A DNA stretch of 64,000 nucleotides from Kingdonia uniflora (GCA_014058105.1 JACGCM010001844.1:2294001-2358000), one strand, 5' to 3'; counted from the stretch's first letter, positions 11,510 through 23,879 are shown. Program-made: numbers and translations. Notes: generated from the sequence alone by a model not told the origin.

Positions 11510-12169
11510 ATTGATATCCTGTTGAGAAGGACATTCAATTCAGATGCTGAGAGCCTCAGACAGCCTCATGTTTTTTGGCATCAATCATAGCTCTTCCACT
11601 TGATGAAGCTGTTTCTTCATTCAAGCCACTCTCAAACTATTTTGTAAGCATTACTCTGCCAATAAACAGAACATATTAATAACTAAAACAATTGGTAATG
11701 AATTTTTCCATAATATACAATTTAAAAACATCTTTAGATAGCAGTGTATTTGTACAAAATATCAATTGCTAACAGAATAGAATTTTAACTTACCATTTAG
11801 TTTTAAATATACTTGAAACTTTTGATAAAATGTCTACTTTTCTCCTCTAATGCGTTGGCCAACATTTATAGTTCCTTATTCTTTGACAAAGGACTTTCTG
11901 TTTTGACTCAATACCCTCAAATATTTTTTTCTGAGACATTATTCTTCAACATGATGTTCTATAACAACTTTTACTAGGTTTTTTGTAGCTAAATAATATT
12001 ACTCTTTAGTCCTCCATTTTTAGCTTGGAAGCTTTATTTTCATATTTAATTCTCAAAAACTGATCTTAGACTAAACCATATTGGTGTTAAGCAGTCTTAG
12101 CGATGAAGTCTTTCTCTTTCTGGGCTAACTTGTAGAAAGTATCAAATGCAGAGGTCATATAACCAACAT

Positions 12170-12576
12170 CTAAACATAATCTCCTAGACATTGTATCTCT
12201 TGATCAGATAACTCCAATATAGGAACTCCTTGACTAAATAAGGTGAAGCTCATTAACAATAAAAAAAACTTACTTGCTAAATATGCTTCGTTGTTTTCAA
12301 CGGCGTGAATGACAATCCCATTTCTCATGGGTGCTTAAAAATACTTGCCTTTTCTCAAGAAACTTCAAATATGTCGTTGTTTCCCTCGTCAACTGTATAA
12401 CTTTTATCCTAAGGGCTTTTTCTAACTGACCATCCCAATCATAAAACTATTCCTTTGCAAGGGCTTTAATTGGAGCAATATACACAATCCAATGTTTTGA
12501 TTATGCATGCAATGAAATGTATGATAATTCTAGAGTAGTTTTTTGTCTTTTCGAATGGCGTTGGTGCTGAGCGAAG
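12170..12576 (-). pseudogene. BRR2: BRR2-like DExH RNA helicase fragment
   Basis: Minus-strand reading shows the Ski2-like helicase core of the U5 snRNP helicase BRR2 in order. There is a degenerate motif I (SAPTPFEKT, normally APTGSGKT), then motif Ia (YIAPIKALAKE), then an RKVIQLTRET-like stretch with LKFLEK, STHEKWD (normally STPEKWD), SRR.KQR, and motif II as VNELHLI (normally DELHLIGG). Stops interrupt it and the Walker and DExH residues are changed. It lies just downstream of the Helitron helicase, inside the interval bracketed by 50-bp direct repeats. It is best explained as a captured host gene fragment. Confidence 0.8.
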
Positions 12577-12652
12577 CATGAAGCCATATTGTGCTTAGTG
12601 TTACTGTTTACGACTGACCAGAGATAATAAATCAAATAAATTAGAAATTCAT

Positions 12653-12702
12653 ATACTAATAATTTAGATTCATTAAAAATAACAAACCAAGTTTTTAGAA
12701 CT
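12653..12702. repeat. 50-bp direct repeat, copy 2
   Basis: This is the partner of 11329-11378. It starts a few bases after the last codons of the Helitron helicase, so its position marks the switch from element to acquired sequence. Confidence 0.85.
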
Positions 12703-14191
12703 TACATTCAAGCTTGAAGGTTCTGGCAGAAGAACATTTTTGTAAACAACATTTTTTTGTATATGTTCTAATTGATATAGATCCGTTTCTGACTAAAGCT
12801 TTTGCTGTTTGCCTTGAAACACCTCTTGATAGAGCAATATATAATTGCCTGTGACTAAAAACATCATCTGCCAAATATATCCGCTTAACTGGAATTATTT
12901 TTCCTTGAGATTTATTAATGGTTAAAGCAAAACTTAACCAAATTGGAAATAAAAGGTAAATTGACATTTTCTGAAGGCCTCATTGGAATACAGGGTATAA
13001 AAACGCGGCTGCCTACAAAATCTATTGAGATTACTTTGTTATACTTTAAAACATAGCCAAACTGAATAGAAATTGTGTTGATTCAATATATATGTAAATT
13101 AACTTTTAAAATTTAAAATATTTGCTAACAGCACATGACTACCTGCACAATGGCCCGTTGCTATTTCTACTTCAATTACATTCCTGTGGAACATACGACA
13201 AATGATTCTTGTACCATTGCATAAACCATTTTTTGGATCAAGATTTCTCAAAAGCATAATTGGCGCTCCTAGTTTGAGGGTCAACTTGTGCGGCGGTAAT
13301 CCACCTGGAGCAATTGAGTTTAATAATTCTTGCTGGTACAAATTTTAAGTATCATCCTCTACTCCGTCAAATAAATAGTAAGTGATTTCATCCCCAGGAA
13401 AAACGTTGATAATTTTCTCATTTAATTTATCGACATACTCATTCAATGGTGTTATTAAAGCTCTTTCAACAATGTATTGCTAATGCGTTATCTACTAAAT
13501 TTGGAAAAATGGTATCGATGAGGTATGAAATAGATTGTTCATTTTCCCAAGGTATCACCATATCATTGAGTATTTTTATTATGTCATCATCAAGGTACGG
13601 TTCTATGCCATCACCGACACGAAGCAAATAATTGGAATAATAAGGATCATTTTTTTCTCTCATATTTTCTTTCAGATGAATAATCTGCACATTTCGCCAT
13701 ATAGGGGATCTCGAGACGGATGCATTTATTATTTCACCTCTTGTACCACGCGGGATAACTGGAAGGATTTATCTAAAATCAACTCCCATAATGAGTATCT
13801 TTCCACCAAATGGTAAATCAGCTCCCATAATGAGTATCTTTCCACCAAATGGTAAATCAGCTCCCATAATATCTCGTAGGTTTTCATTGAGGGATTCAAA
13901 TGAGTATCGATGGGCCATTATTACTTCATCCCAAATAAGTGCACTTGCTCTTCGTAATAACTTTGCAATATATGATTATTTTATAATTAAACATGAAACA
14001 TTTGGTTTAGGAATTAAAGGAAGCTTGAACCTAGAATTTGTTGTGTGCCCACCCGGTAAATTTGTTGCTACTGTGCCGGATGATGCAGTTGCAATAATGA
14101 TATGTCGCTCACTTCGCAGAGCGGCTAGTAAGGCACGATAAAGATATGTCTTTCTAGTTCCTCCAGGCCCATCTATAAAAAAGCACGACAC
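12695..14191 (-). pseudogene. Helitron Pif1-type helicase domain
   Basis: Several frames carry the Pif1 motifs in order. Motif I is FFIDGPGGTRKTYLYRALL (normally GTGKT: Gly to Arg, catalytic Lys kept). Then come IIATASSGTVATNLPGGHT, a PFGGKILIMG motif with FRQILPVIPRGTR, MREKNDPYY..YLLRVGDG, MLLRNLDPKNGLCNGTR, and the C-terminal LTINKSQGK...LYIALSRGVSR block. The helicase would unwind DNA during rolling-circle transposition. Frameshifts separate the pieces, and a 39-bp in-frame duplication lies at 13785-13862. Confidence 0.93.
13785..13868 (-). repeat. 39-bp tandem duplication inside helicase domain
   Basis: The 39-bp unit is present twice in perfect tandem (13785-13823 and 13824-13862), and the first six bases recur again. 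On the coding strand this duplicates 13 residues around LPFGGKILIMG without changing frame. Confidence 0.95.
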
Positions 14192-15364
14192 TTTCCTTCC
14201 ATCTTACTAAACCAATAATTTTTTCGTAAGCATATGACTAATCCTCGTTAAATTTTTTTATTGCTATTAAGTCTTTTTTACTTACGGGGAGTGATAATTC
14301 ATCTTGCATCAAAATTGGATCCGATGAAATACAACTGATATCTTTTATAATTTTTGGGAGATTGTAATTAGCGATACACTTGCTATGCTGCATTAGTTCT
14401 CCATCTAGGTCTCATAGAAGTTTATTTTTCAGAATGTTAGTTGGCATAGAACTTGTTCCTGTATAATCTTCTATCATGCATGAATAAAACTCCTCCCATA
14501 ACTTAATGGCAATCATGGGTTCGCAGAAAACTAAAATAGTAGCAAATAGTTGTCTTAGAGCTGGTGGCATTTGTGTACATAATGCCTCTGCAAGACACGA
14601 TCAAATACTTTCATCTTCTTCAGGAAGTCCTAATTTCTCAGCTGCTTGCTTGAAAGTTGTACATTGTAAATCATCTACTGTTAGGAGATCATCAAAAGAA
14701 GTTGTACCCCTTACATGATTTAGAAGGACTCTCAAGAAAAATTGATCTCCTTAAGCTGGCATCAATGTATAAATCCTTCCAATTGCCTTCTTTCTTGAAG
14801 TTCTAGTTTGCCATATTTTTTCCTTATCAATCCAACTATAATACTCAGGAAAATCACAATACAAATATTTTGAGCTTCATTATCTTCAGAATTAGTATTG
14901 AAGAACTCTGTTAACATGGTTCTTGAGTTCCAATCATCAGAAAGAATTTGGTTTAGAGTTTGGTGGCTATAAAATGATACTTGTTGTATATTTGGTAGGT
15001 GTTGTTGCAGCCGCTGAACCGAAGGATATATTTTACTTAGTGGGAATTTGAAAAAATTTCATAAAGCTTCAGGGGCACAATCCCATCGTGCGTCAACAAA
15101 GATTTGAATTTCATCAATATCTGGTTCTGGTCGTACCTCTAAAGAAATATGATCTAGACCCTAGTAGATGTACTTGTACAAATACTTGACAACCTTTATG
15201 CTGCTACATATCTCAACATTGATATGGCAGTCGTATTTTTTAAACAACCATGGATTATATAGAATTACCCAACTATTATCAGCAACCTTGCCATTATCCA
15301 TAACAACTGATTCGCCATTGTTACGTCTTCTGTAAATGGGATTTGAATCATTACCATGAATTGT

Positions 15365-16945
15365 TTATGGAGCAAAATTCTTCTTACATTTGCCATTTTT
15401 TATACACCAACTTATTTGATTTGTTCTTCCACAGGGGCCATGAATCATCCATTTCATAATAGCATTGTACAAATCAGGTTCTTCGTCTTTATTTGGAATC
15501 TCCGCTCTAATAATACGATCGTAATCTTTAGGAGTTTTGGGCTTATCCCGCTCACTTAAAATGATGGGGATGTGAACATGGGGTAAGCCTCGCTTTTGGA
15601 ACTCTACCACATGAACATGGGTAGTTACTAAACCTAAAACTCCTTTTTTATAACTATCATCCTTCAACTCCTCGTATTTTGCACGAAATATTCTTACTGC
15701 TAAGTCAGGTCGATCTTGAGAAGTTTGCCCAGGTAACAATTGTTTGGTTATTTCATCCCAACCAGAATTGCATGTCATTGTAATAAATATATCAGGCTTC
15801 CCAAACTTTTGAACCAATGCAATTGCATCTTGATAACTCTGGTACATATTACGCGGACTTCCATTATAGGAGGATGGTAGTATAATTCTTCGACCGATAT
15901 TTCCTATATAATATATTAAAATATTTAGTCTTATTTAAGTTATGAGTTTCATATAAGTAAAACTTCAATCTGTATAGATAATATAGAGGTCATACTAACC
16001 TGCATTGGTTTCACCAGTATTAAGCGCATCTTATAATCCTTGATATATTTAAGCTCTAATTGTTTCTTGATTTTTGCAAAACGACCTAAGTTTCACAGTA
16101 TCTATCTTTACATAATTATCTACTGCATATTGCTATAGAAGTCTCCCTCCTCTAAGAAGTAACGACTCATCATCTTCTCGCATCTAGGCAATGATTGGTG
16201 TATTAGGAAAAATAACCTATATCAAGAGATATCTAAAATTGAAATTTAGGAATAATTGCTATATACCTAAAACATGTAGGCATAATAGTCACGACATGTT
16301 AGCTTCTCCCCATTTATATTACGACTATTTATATCCCAACCATAACTTTCATAAGGAAGTAATAATGGATATTGTAAAGGGTCATAATAGTCTGCGGTCT
16401 CTGGTACGTTTAATAGATTTCTTGCATTAGTTTCCACGATAATATCCCTTCAATTACGCAATTCTTCTTCATCCCCAACAATACTATAGTAGTAACTTGC
16501 GATGTTGTTGGAAGAGTATATTGTTGATGCGTAACAAATTGTTCTTTGATGATAAGCCTATAATTCAGAATGTTTGGTCTTTGTGAAACTTGACAAAAAA
16601 ATTGAACCTAAGGGTTTTGTAATTATACAGAATATGATTCAGTTTAACCAACACTTCTCTATCCAACAATTTGTTCTCTTTCAATCGATTGTCAATTTCG
16701 TGGTCAGTATCGAATATATACATTTGTAAGAACCTTGGCCTTTTTCCTTCAACGGGTAGAAGGCTGCCAATCTGGTGATACAAAACTCCTTGCGCGCGAA
16801 AGGTATATAGCCCATTTCTCCCACTTGCTAAATCATCATTAACTTCAATGCCCATGGACGTAAATGTAAAGAAATGGCTGTAAGAACATATGTTGTATCT
16901 AAAGTGCCTTCCAACTGATGTTTGGTCATTGTATAGTTTAACCAT
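15365..16945 (-). pseudogene. Helitron Rep (HUH nuclease) region
   Basis: 16945-16565 has the Helitron-like N domain (FTSMGIEVNDDLASGRNGLY, IGSLLPVEGKRPRFLQMYI). Decayed sequence follows with VDNYVKIDTVKLR and an apparent intron near 16005-15907 (donor GTTAGT, acceptor ATATAG). 15847-15365 is open for 160 codons and holds the Rep core: IFITMTCNSGWDEI, RAKYEELKDD, then the HUH motif in QKRGLPHVHI and later HGPCG. The HUH histidines are intact. The enzyme would nick and rejoin DNA at the Helitron ends. Sequence upstream of the core is full of stops. Confidence 0.93.
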
Positions 16946-17241
16946 TTATGGTGGTACAGTTGGTAGTGGCATTTTAGTTTTTCTATTTAAGCAACAAAAA
17001 TTGCACGTCTCCCGTTTAAACAACTTCGCTTAACAATGTTGGCATGTTGTTGGTTCTAGGCAACATAAAATTTTGAAACCTTAGAGAATCTTTGAAGTCT
17101 CTTGCACAATTGTGGTGTCATCTTACTGCACGAAGACCATTATATGATTGTCCAGATGATAACCTTAGTCTTTCATTGTAATTATTGTTGTGACGTTGCA
17201 TATCCTTGTTACACAAAAGATTTCTCCTTTCTTTATATCTA

Positions 17242-17640
17242 TTACGTCGTCGTTCTCTTTCTCGCTCTCTTTGTTCTAGACTCAGTTTCATTCTTCTTTG
17301 CCTTCTCAGTGCATTTTTTTAACGTTATTTTTTCATTAAGACTACAATTTTGGCGTAACATATTTCTACTTTCTCTATATCTATTACGTCGCCGTTCTCT
17401 TTCTTGTTTCCTTTGTTTTGGACTCATTTCCATTATTCTTTGTCTCCTCTCTACATTTCTTAACATCAGTCATTCATTAGGATTGAGATGTTAGCGTTGA
17501 GTCTCCATGTTATTTAGTAAATTTTGCCCTTCTTTATATTTCCTACTTCGTTGCTGTTTTTCTAGTTCTCTTTGTTCAACACTTTTTCCAATTTATCTAG
17601 TTCTTTTCCGTGAACTCCTCAATGCTATTTGTTATTGAGA
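17242..17640 (-). pseudogene. Helitron N-terminal basic repeat region
   Basis: On the minus strand, repeated Arg/Lys/Glu-rich units such as RRQRIMEMSPKQRKQERERR occur at the N-terminus of the Helitron protein, as in many plant Helitrons. An earlier unit (LEKQQRSRKYKEGQ, about 17570-17530) is in the same style. The similar units at about 17450-17370 and 17350-17230 give the DNA a repeated texture. Confidence 0.65.
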
Positions 17641-20468
17641 AAAATCCATCGCCACCAACACTTATTATGTTACCTAGAATGAATATATTTTAGAAAATAA
17701 TTTTATAAGAAGCTCATTATTTAATTGAAATAGATGTAAATTGTAGTAGTAAAGAACGTTAAAAATATTATTGGTTGCATTTTTATACTTTTTAGTGATA
17801 AAGTTCATCATATTGAAATCAACTGTATAACTACTATCATAATGAGAACAACAGACTTTATAAAAGTACTTTCTTTATATATATAAAAATAGACTCATAA
17901 CACATTTTTCATTTAATGAATCAAATGAAAGTATTAAACTGATGAACGCCGCGAGGAAGTAAAAGATATAACTATATAAATATTGTACAACATATTTGAT
18001 ATTTGGTAGGAAAACTCTAAGATATTATACTTGTAAACTACATAGGGATCAACAACTTAAGGGAAAAACTTGACTATAAATAAATCTTTAATCTACTCTA
18101 TTAGAACAAACAAAACAAAACATGTTTCAATACTCATGGATTTGAATATATACCCTACAATGGTGTTAATATATTATCCACAAAATTGACCTAGAAACCT
18201 AGTTTCATTATGAAATAATAGATAGGAACAAATATAAATACCCATATACCTACAGAGAAGTGGCATCCAATGAGAAATATATGCATCGTATATGGAAAAA
18301 TAAAAAATATTTGATGAATGTAATACCTCATGCAGTGATGATATTTACCCACATTCTCTATATGTTTTGCATTACCTTTTCATTATTAATATTAGAGTCG
18401 AGTATTTCGATAACTATATGAATTGAAATGTAATAAATTAAATTGAAAGAGACTGTACCTTTAGAAGATTGAATATAGTGAAGATGTCATTTAAAGAACA
18501 AATATATTGCATCAAAGAACAATATAAATCCGCAACTTGTGATTAAATCAATAATAAATCAATTAAGAACAATATAAATCCAGAGGCCTTTGAAAGTAGG
18601 TATCGCCTTTACCAGTAAATCGAGTTTCATAAATCATAAAACCTTGTAAAAGACTGATTAATGGCGGAGAAATTAGAATTTACAGAGAAAAAATCACTAA
18701 ATTTGAGTGTTTGATGAGGGAAAATCTAAAAAAATAAAGATAGGAAGCTATCAACTTAATTTAATGCATGAAAATCCATAATAAACACACAGCATATTAT
18801 CTACATCATTAAACATAATAAGAAAATATCATCAACTATGTACATTTGTATATAAACCTAGCACACACAGAGACAAAGAGTCTCGATAGTTTATAAATTC
18901 ATTTTCATTGTTTGTTACAAGATGAGAAAGATAAAAGAATCTGAGAGCTAAATGCAAGGTTATACAACGATAGACAAAATTTTGAATGACAATGTACAAT
19001 ATATGAAGAACAGTGCGCAACATATAAAATACAGTTAAAGGAACTTATGAAAGATATTGATGTGCACACAGAAAACCTTACTAAACGTGTTGAAAGTGTA
19101 GTTCACAATATAAAAGAGATTGAAGATTGAAAAAGTTTAGTGCCAGGAACATTTCCAGTGTAAGTTATTTTTTTCCTACATGTATTTTCCACAAAGTCTA
19201 ATTAGAATATATCTCTAATTTTATTGCGATTGATATTTAGCCTGAATAGATCAATATGATCATAGGTAGACTTCCAATAAAATAAATAAGATCATAGGTA
19301 GACGAAGATGCTATTGCCAAACATGTAAAGTAATTTTTTTAGTAAAATGGGCATCTTGTTAACAATCCTATATTTTATTTAACTGTAGTAATAATCTACA
19401 CTATGAATGAAATATAGTTAGCATGAAGCCATACTGTAATTACTGATAAAATTTGGAATGATACATATTAATCATTGGGCTGAAGTGGAGGCAGATCTCT
19501 ACTATGTCCTATCCTAGTTTGGTCACTTTGTAGACATCTAAAAGTAACATGAGGGTAACTGATATCATGCCTTCTTCAATTAGATAAGGCAGGAAACTCT
19601 CATAAAAAAAATATATATATATCAATTGGGACAAAACAAAAATCCCAATTACAGATAATAAATCCCCCATTTGACCCCCTATTTACCATATATACAGAGA
19701 GAGAAGGCGAGAGTAGCTGAATTCCAAAGGAGAGATGGAATTGATGTGCATCAACACAATTAGAATCAATAATCACACTAGAATTGTCCAAAATGAAGAA
19801 AAATCTTAATCAGAAATAATTCAACAAATCAAAACCATAACAATCGAATAATTCAAACCCCAAATAAATCCCCAGGAAAAGTATAGACTTAGTAATCAAT
19901 TCTCAATAATCAACATCAAATTTCTTTGTGAGACAAATCTGCTTAATAATATAGATAGATAGATATCGATTATTACGTATAAAAGCTCACTAACAATTTA
20001 GTATTACCCAAATGGTATTTTAATCTCTGAATCAACGATAAATAAATTAAAAACAATGTAAACCCAGAAGCAATGATGAATCATTGAAGAAAACCCCAAA
20101 AATTTAAGAAACCAAAAATTAAGAGTAAACAAAAAAAACAAAGAAGTAAGCAAATTAGAGTTCTTTTAAACATACCTGATTGCTGAGGAAAACGATTTAT
20201 TAGGAACAGCGTTAACAAAAAGATTCTTGAAAGATAGGCGAGACGAAGAGACGCGTATAATTATACATTGTGTGAATTACTGAAAATAAAGAAAATTTGA
20301 CAAATAGATGGTAAAAAATAATCAGTAACAATAACTTAAAGATGAGAATGAACATACACTATTGAAAATATAAATCAGGCAACCCAAACATGAAACAAAA
20401 GTATAATAATGAAAATAGAAATCAAACCCAGTAACAACTTGTAAAGCCTTTAAATCTCAATGACAACC

Positions 20469-20470
<2 letters not shown>
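17641..20470. other. AT-rich noncoding Helitron 5' region
   Basis: I find no ORF with recognisable content. The sequence is AT-rich and lies between the Helitron protein start and the element 5' terminus. Confidence 0.5.
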
Positions 20471-20505
<35 letters not shown>

Positions 20506-20513
20506 AAAAAAAA
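20471..20513. repeat. (AG)15 microsatellite followed by A13
   Basis: A perfect AG dinucleotide run at 20471-20500 is followed directly by a 13-base A run. Confidence 0.98.
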
Positions 20514-20784
20514 GAGAGGTAATAATTGGTTATTCTATCCTAATCTTCGTGATTATACCAAGAGAGGCAGAGAGAGACGGAGGTACTTGTAATGAAGGAT
20601 TTTTGAAAGAGAGTAAAAATGACATTTTTAGATTGGGGAAGTTCTCAAAAAGAAAGTTAAAATATTAGAAGAGACGCGACTTGAGAGACGAAGTGATGCA
20701 AGAGAATTCGCAGGGACGCGTGTTATTATTTGATATGCTAGAAGGACCGCCAAAAAGTGAGAAGGCGAACCGCTAACACTATGA

Positions 20785-20808
20785 AACCAATTTGCTTAAT
20801 AGTATAGA
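20785..20808 (-). other. Putative Helitron 5' terminus
   Basis: The minus strand starts TCTATACTATTAAGCAAATT after a host A. This matches the TC start and the TCTATAxTATTAA style of plant Helitron 5' ends. Confidence 0.6.
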
Positions 20809-21109
20809 TACTTGATAGGGGTATAAAGCACTTTAAATGGTGTTTCTTTTTTCTCTTACTAGCCAGTAAGCAGTCGTTCATGCCTTCTCTTTTATTGTTC
20901 TCCATATATTTCCCTTCATCACTGGAAAAAAATATGTTCTTTGACAAAAGACCCACAAAAAATCTCAACAAAGATTCTTCTTTCTTTCTTTCTTTCTCTC
21001 GCTCTCGCTCTCCGTCTCCGTACATCTTATCCCTCACGATTCTCTCCAATTTGCAAGTTCAAAAACTTTTTCCCTTAATTCACTTACAAACAAACATCCA
21101 TATATTGTA

Positions 21110-21887
21110 TAAATTATTTGGATTTAAAAATATTTTCCGGAACTGCAAAATCTGTTCCGATCCGATTTTTTTCGGAAATCCGAAAATTATTTTGAATTCG
21201 AAAAAATCGGAAATCCAAAAAATTCAAATTATAAATTCTGAAAAATCAAATTTTTTATATAATATTTGTGAAAATAGTGAATCTTTGGCTTTTACCAATT
21301 TAAAATTAAACGTAATGTTCCCAAATCAAAATATCCAACCCTCACTCATACAATGGTAACATCAGCACATCTCCATGTATCATTTTTTTTTATTAAACTA
21401 CAAAAGGCACATTAAATATTAAATAAGAATATTCATAAAAATTGGATTGGAGGGTATTCAGAATAATCGGATCGGATCGGATCTTGTTCGAAAAAATCAG
21501 ATTGAAAATTTTAGAATTTTGGAAGTGTAGAAAGCTATCCGATTCCGAAATACAATTTTTCAAAAAATTCAGAAATCAGATTTTTGAAAAAAGATAAATT
21601 GGATTGAAAATTGAAAAAAATTGGAAGTTCAGACAAAAGTTACAGCCCTAGTAATAGTAATAGTATGGTGGTGGTGGTAGTAATAGTAGTACTAATTCAA
21701 GTTATTTTGTTTAGAGCGTAATATTGCCAACTTGTGGTATTTTTATAACAAGGGTATTTTAGTCATCTATTAACATTCAACAATTTCTGGAACTTAAAAC
21801 ATTCAGCACTTCAAATCATTCAGCACTCAACATTCAACATTGTGTTTAGCATTCAGCACTTAAAAAACAAACACCCCTAAGTAAGAA
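21110..21887. repeat. Repeat-word DNA, possible hAT or MITE debris
   Basis: 21120-21640 is dominated by variants of ATCCGAAAA and a triple GGATC word (21472-21483), and ends in TTACAGCCCTAG. 21768-21887 contains ATTCAGCACT three times and ends AAACAAACACCCCTA, which resembles a hAT-type terminal region. I could not pair terminal inverted repeats for either block. Confidence 0.35.
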
Positions 21888-21972
21888 CTTCTACCTTTGA
21901 AGAATTTTTTATCATTGAATACCAATCTAGGATAGGCTTCAAAGGAACTACGCATTAAGGAGGATCAATGTT

Positions 21973-22136
21973 CTCTCTGTAATAAAATCACAAAACACAA
22001 TCACACACTGTATCTTTAAATGTAAATGAGCTACCAAAATAATGTATGCATGTCCTCTCTGTAATAAAATTGCAAGACACAATCACACACTGTATCTTTA
22101 CATGTAAGTGAGCATCCAGAATAATATCTGCATGTC
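21973..22136. repeat. 82-bp tandem duplication
   Basis: Two adjacent 82-bp copies begin CTCTCTGTAATAAAAT at 21973 and 22055, with scattered substitutions between them. Their function is unknown. Confidence 0.85.
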
Positions 22137-22810
22137 CTCTTGATATTGTCCTTAACTGCAAGACTTTATGCTAAGAGTCTGAGATAGATGGTGCCTCTCT
22201 TGATCTAAACAGGAGTTCCATCGAAGATTTGCCTTTCTTTGTGCTTTGGTGAAGGCAGTATGGAAAACCATAAATTGAATTATCTTTAAAAACAAAACTT
22301 GCATAATTGAAAAGGCTTTGAATACAGGTAAGTCAACAATTTACATTGCGTAAGGAGCAGGAAGGTGTACAAGCCATACACAATGCTGACACATTGTGCT
22401 AAATGAGGCCATTATATTATTACACCTGGTGCTTTTTGTCACCACTCTTGTTCTAACCGTGGGATTGCTTTAATTATTTCGGATACTTAATTTAGTTGTA
22501 TCTTAACATGAGCTAGAAAAATCAAAGGCATAGGAGGTGAAATTGTTGAGAGAAGAGCCATTTTCAAGGTGAGCCAAATGTGGAGATGAAACAACTTTTT
22601 AGTAGTTAAAAACATAAATTGATCAAGAATTTGCAAAATCAAACTGAACAAGTGCCATAGGAGGCAACTAATATGTTGAATCTTGTTATTCGGGAATGTA
22701 ATAATAAACTCAATAGTAGTTTTAAGTTTATGCAAGTCAGTGGAAAAACAAATTGAGGTGCTCATGAACCGACTACTATGAGCAGCTCTAGACCCTAATA
22801 CTATGAATTT
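22137..22810. other. No recognisable gene
   Basis: An open stretch of 92 codons on the minus strand (22765-22487) is hydrophobic and low in complexity. I do not recognise it. Confidence 0.4.
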
Positions 22811-22889
22811 TTACCCATGCTGATGGACACATTATTGTATCTATTTTGTGCCTTATTTACTTGTGTTTTTGCCCCACCTCATGGCTTCC

Positions 22890-23175
22890 AGTTAAGATCT
22901 TTTCCAATGGTATATCTTGGCGCACCTGTTAGCTATGGTAAGGTGACAATTGCAAAGTCGGATAAACTTCTTGAGAAAGTACAAAGCAAAGTAGAAGGTT
23001 GGAAAGGTAAACTTCTCTTTAATAGAGGTAAACTTATTTTTAACCCCAAGTTCTTACTTATATGCCTATCGCCCTATCCATTTGCTTGCTTGTCTTGACA
23101 TTCCTAAAAGTGTGCTTGATAGATTAAAAAAGATATTTTATGATTTCTTTTGGGCCAGTTTCGAAGGGAAATCTA
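22890..23175 (+). pseudogene. LINE reverse transcriptase C-terminal fragment
   Basis: The plus strand gives the RT thumb/connection wording of plant L1 elements: YLGAPVSYGKVTIAKSDKLL, then VQSKVEGWKGKLLFNRGKL. After a frameshift it gives LACLDIPKSVLDRLKKIFYD and FFW. No other LINE domain is present. It is an old scrap that lies directly before the starch synthase fragment. Confidence 0.8.
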
Positions 23176-23227
23176 CTGCGTACTTTAGCTTTTACTTAAG
23201 TATCAGTCGTTATTCCTCTTATACACA

Positions 23228-23470
23228 GGGGATGATGTTGTCTTTATTGCCAATGATTGGCACACTGCTCTTCTCTCATGCTACATCAAGAATATATACA
23301 AGTCTCATGGGATCTACGAAAGTGCTAATATGTGTTTTCTTCTTAAGTTACTTTATATATCAGATCATATGGAGCCATAAGGACCAAATTTGTTCCAGTT
23401 TGCCTTCCACATCCCCATAGGACAATTCAGCTTTGATATTCATTCCTTAGTTACTTTTGGTATTTCTTAG
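23228..23470 (+). pseudogene. GBSS: Granule-bound starch synthase fragment
   Basis: The frame at 23231 reads DDVVFIANDWHTALLSCYIK then NIYKSHGIYESA. This corresponds to the glucosyltransferase-5 region of granule-bound starch synthase (known form DVVFVANDWHTALxPCYLK...GIYxNAKVAFCIHN). After an interruption the next block (23386-23450, FAFHIPIGQFSFDIHSL) resembles the following IHNIAYQGRFxFxDF segment. The ADP-glucose KTGGL site is not included. A possible intron relic lies between the two blocks. It sits between a LINE scrap and a CACTA subterminal region, so capture by a transposon is possible but not shown. Confidence 0.75.
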
Positions 23471-23879
23471 CCTACGGGCTTTAGTTTTGGTTTTGATCTC
23501 TTATCACCTTAATGTCATGCCATATAACTAAACTTGAAGTACAAGAAGATTTCATATAGCGTATGCATGTAAGTGACCAAGTCTTTACTTTCTGGTTGTC
23601 TGTAACTAAATAGAGAGTTTATGATTTTATAAAGTATTAGTTATTAATGTTTTTCGAGTTATTAGCTATCTTCTACAAGGTTAAGTACTTATATGAGTTG
23701 TACTTGTATGTCGATGGATCTATAACTTAAATTGGTAAGAACACTCATAGTTTGAGAAGATGATGGTTCAAATCCATCTGGATCCGCTTGATTATTATTG
23801 CAGAAATAAAAGTATTACAAATTTTTGCATTGATTATTATTTTTGGCATAATATATTGCAAAATACCTTTAAACTAGAA

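Larger units (their letters stand above)
10690..20808 (-). mobile_element. Decayed autonomous Helitron
   Basis: The minus strand carries the full plant Helitron domain order: N-terminal basic repeats (about 17640-17242), Helitron-like N domain (16945-16565), Rep/HUH nuclease (about 16190-15365) and Pif1-type helicase (14191-12695). The 5' end is placed at 20808, where the minus strand reads TCTATACTATTAAGC directly after an A. This fits a Helitron 5' terminus beginning TC with insertion after A. I could not find a convincing 3' hairpin plus CTRR end, so the left coordinate is only a guess. Confidence 0.8.

Noticed and set aside
17102..17494. 130-codon hydrophobic plus-strand ORF resembling a membrane protein
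   Set aside because: It is antisense to the basic Lys/Arg/Glu repeats of the Helitron N-terminus; the hydrophobicity comes from the reverse complement.
20880..21359. 159-codon plus-strand ORF
   Set aside because: Low-complexity Phe/Ser/Leu/Asn translation of AT-rich repeat words, with no family resemblance.
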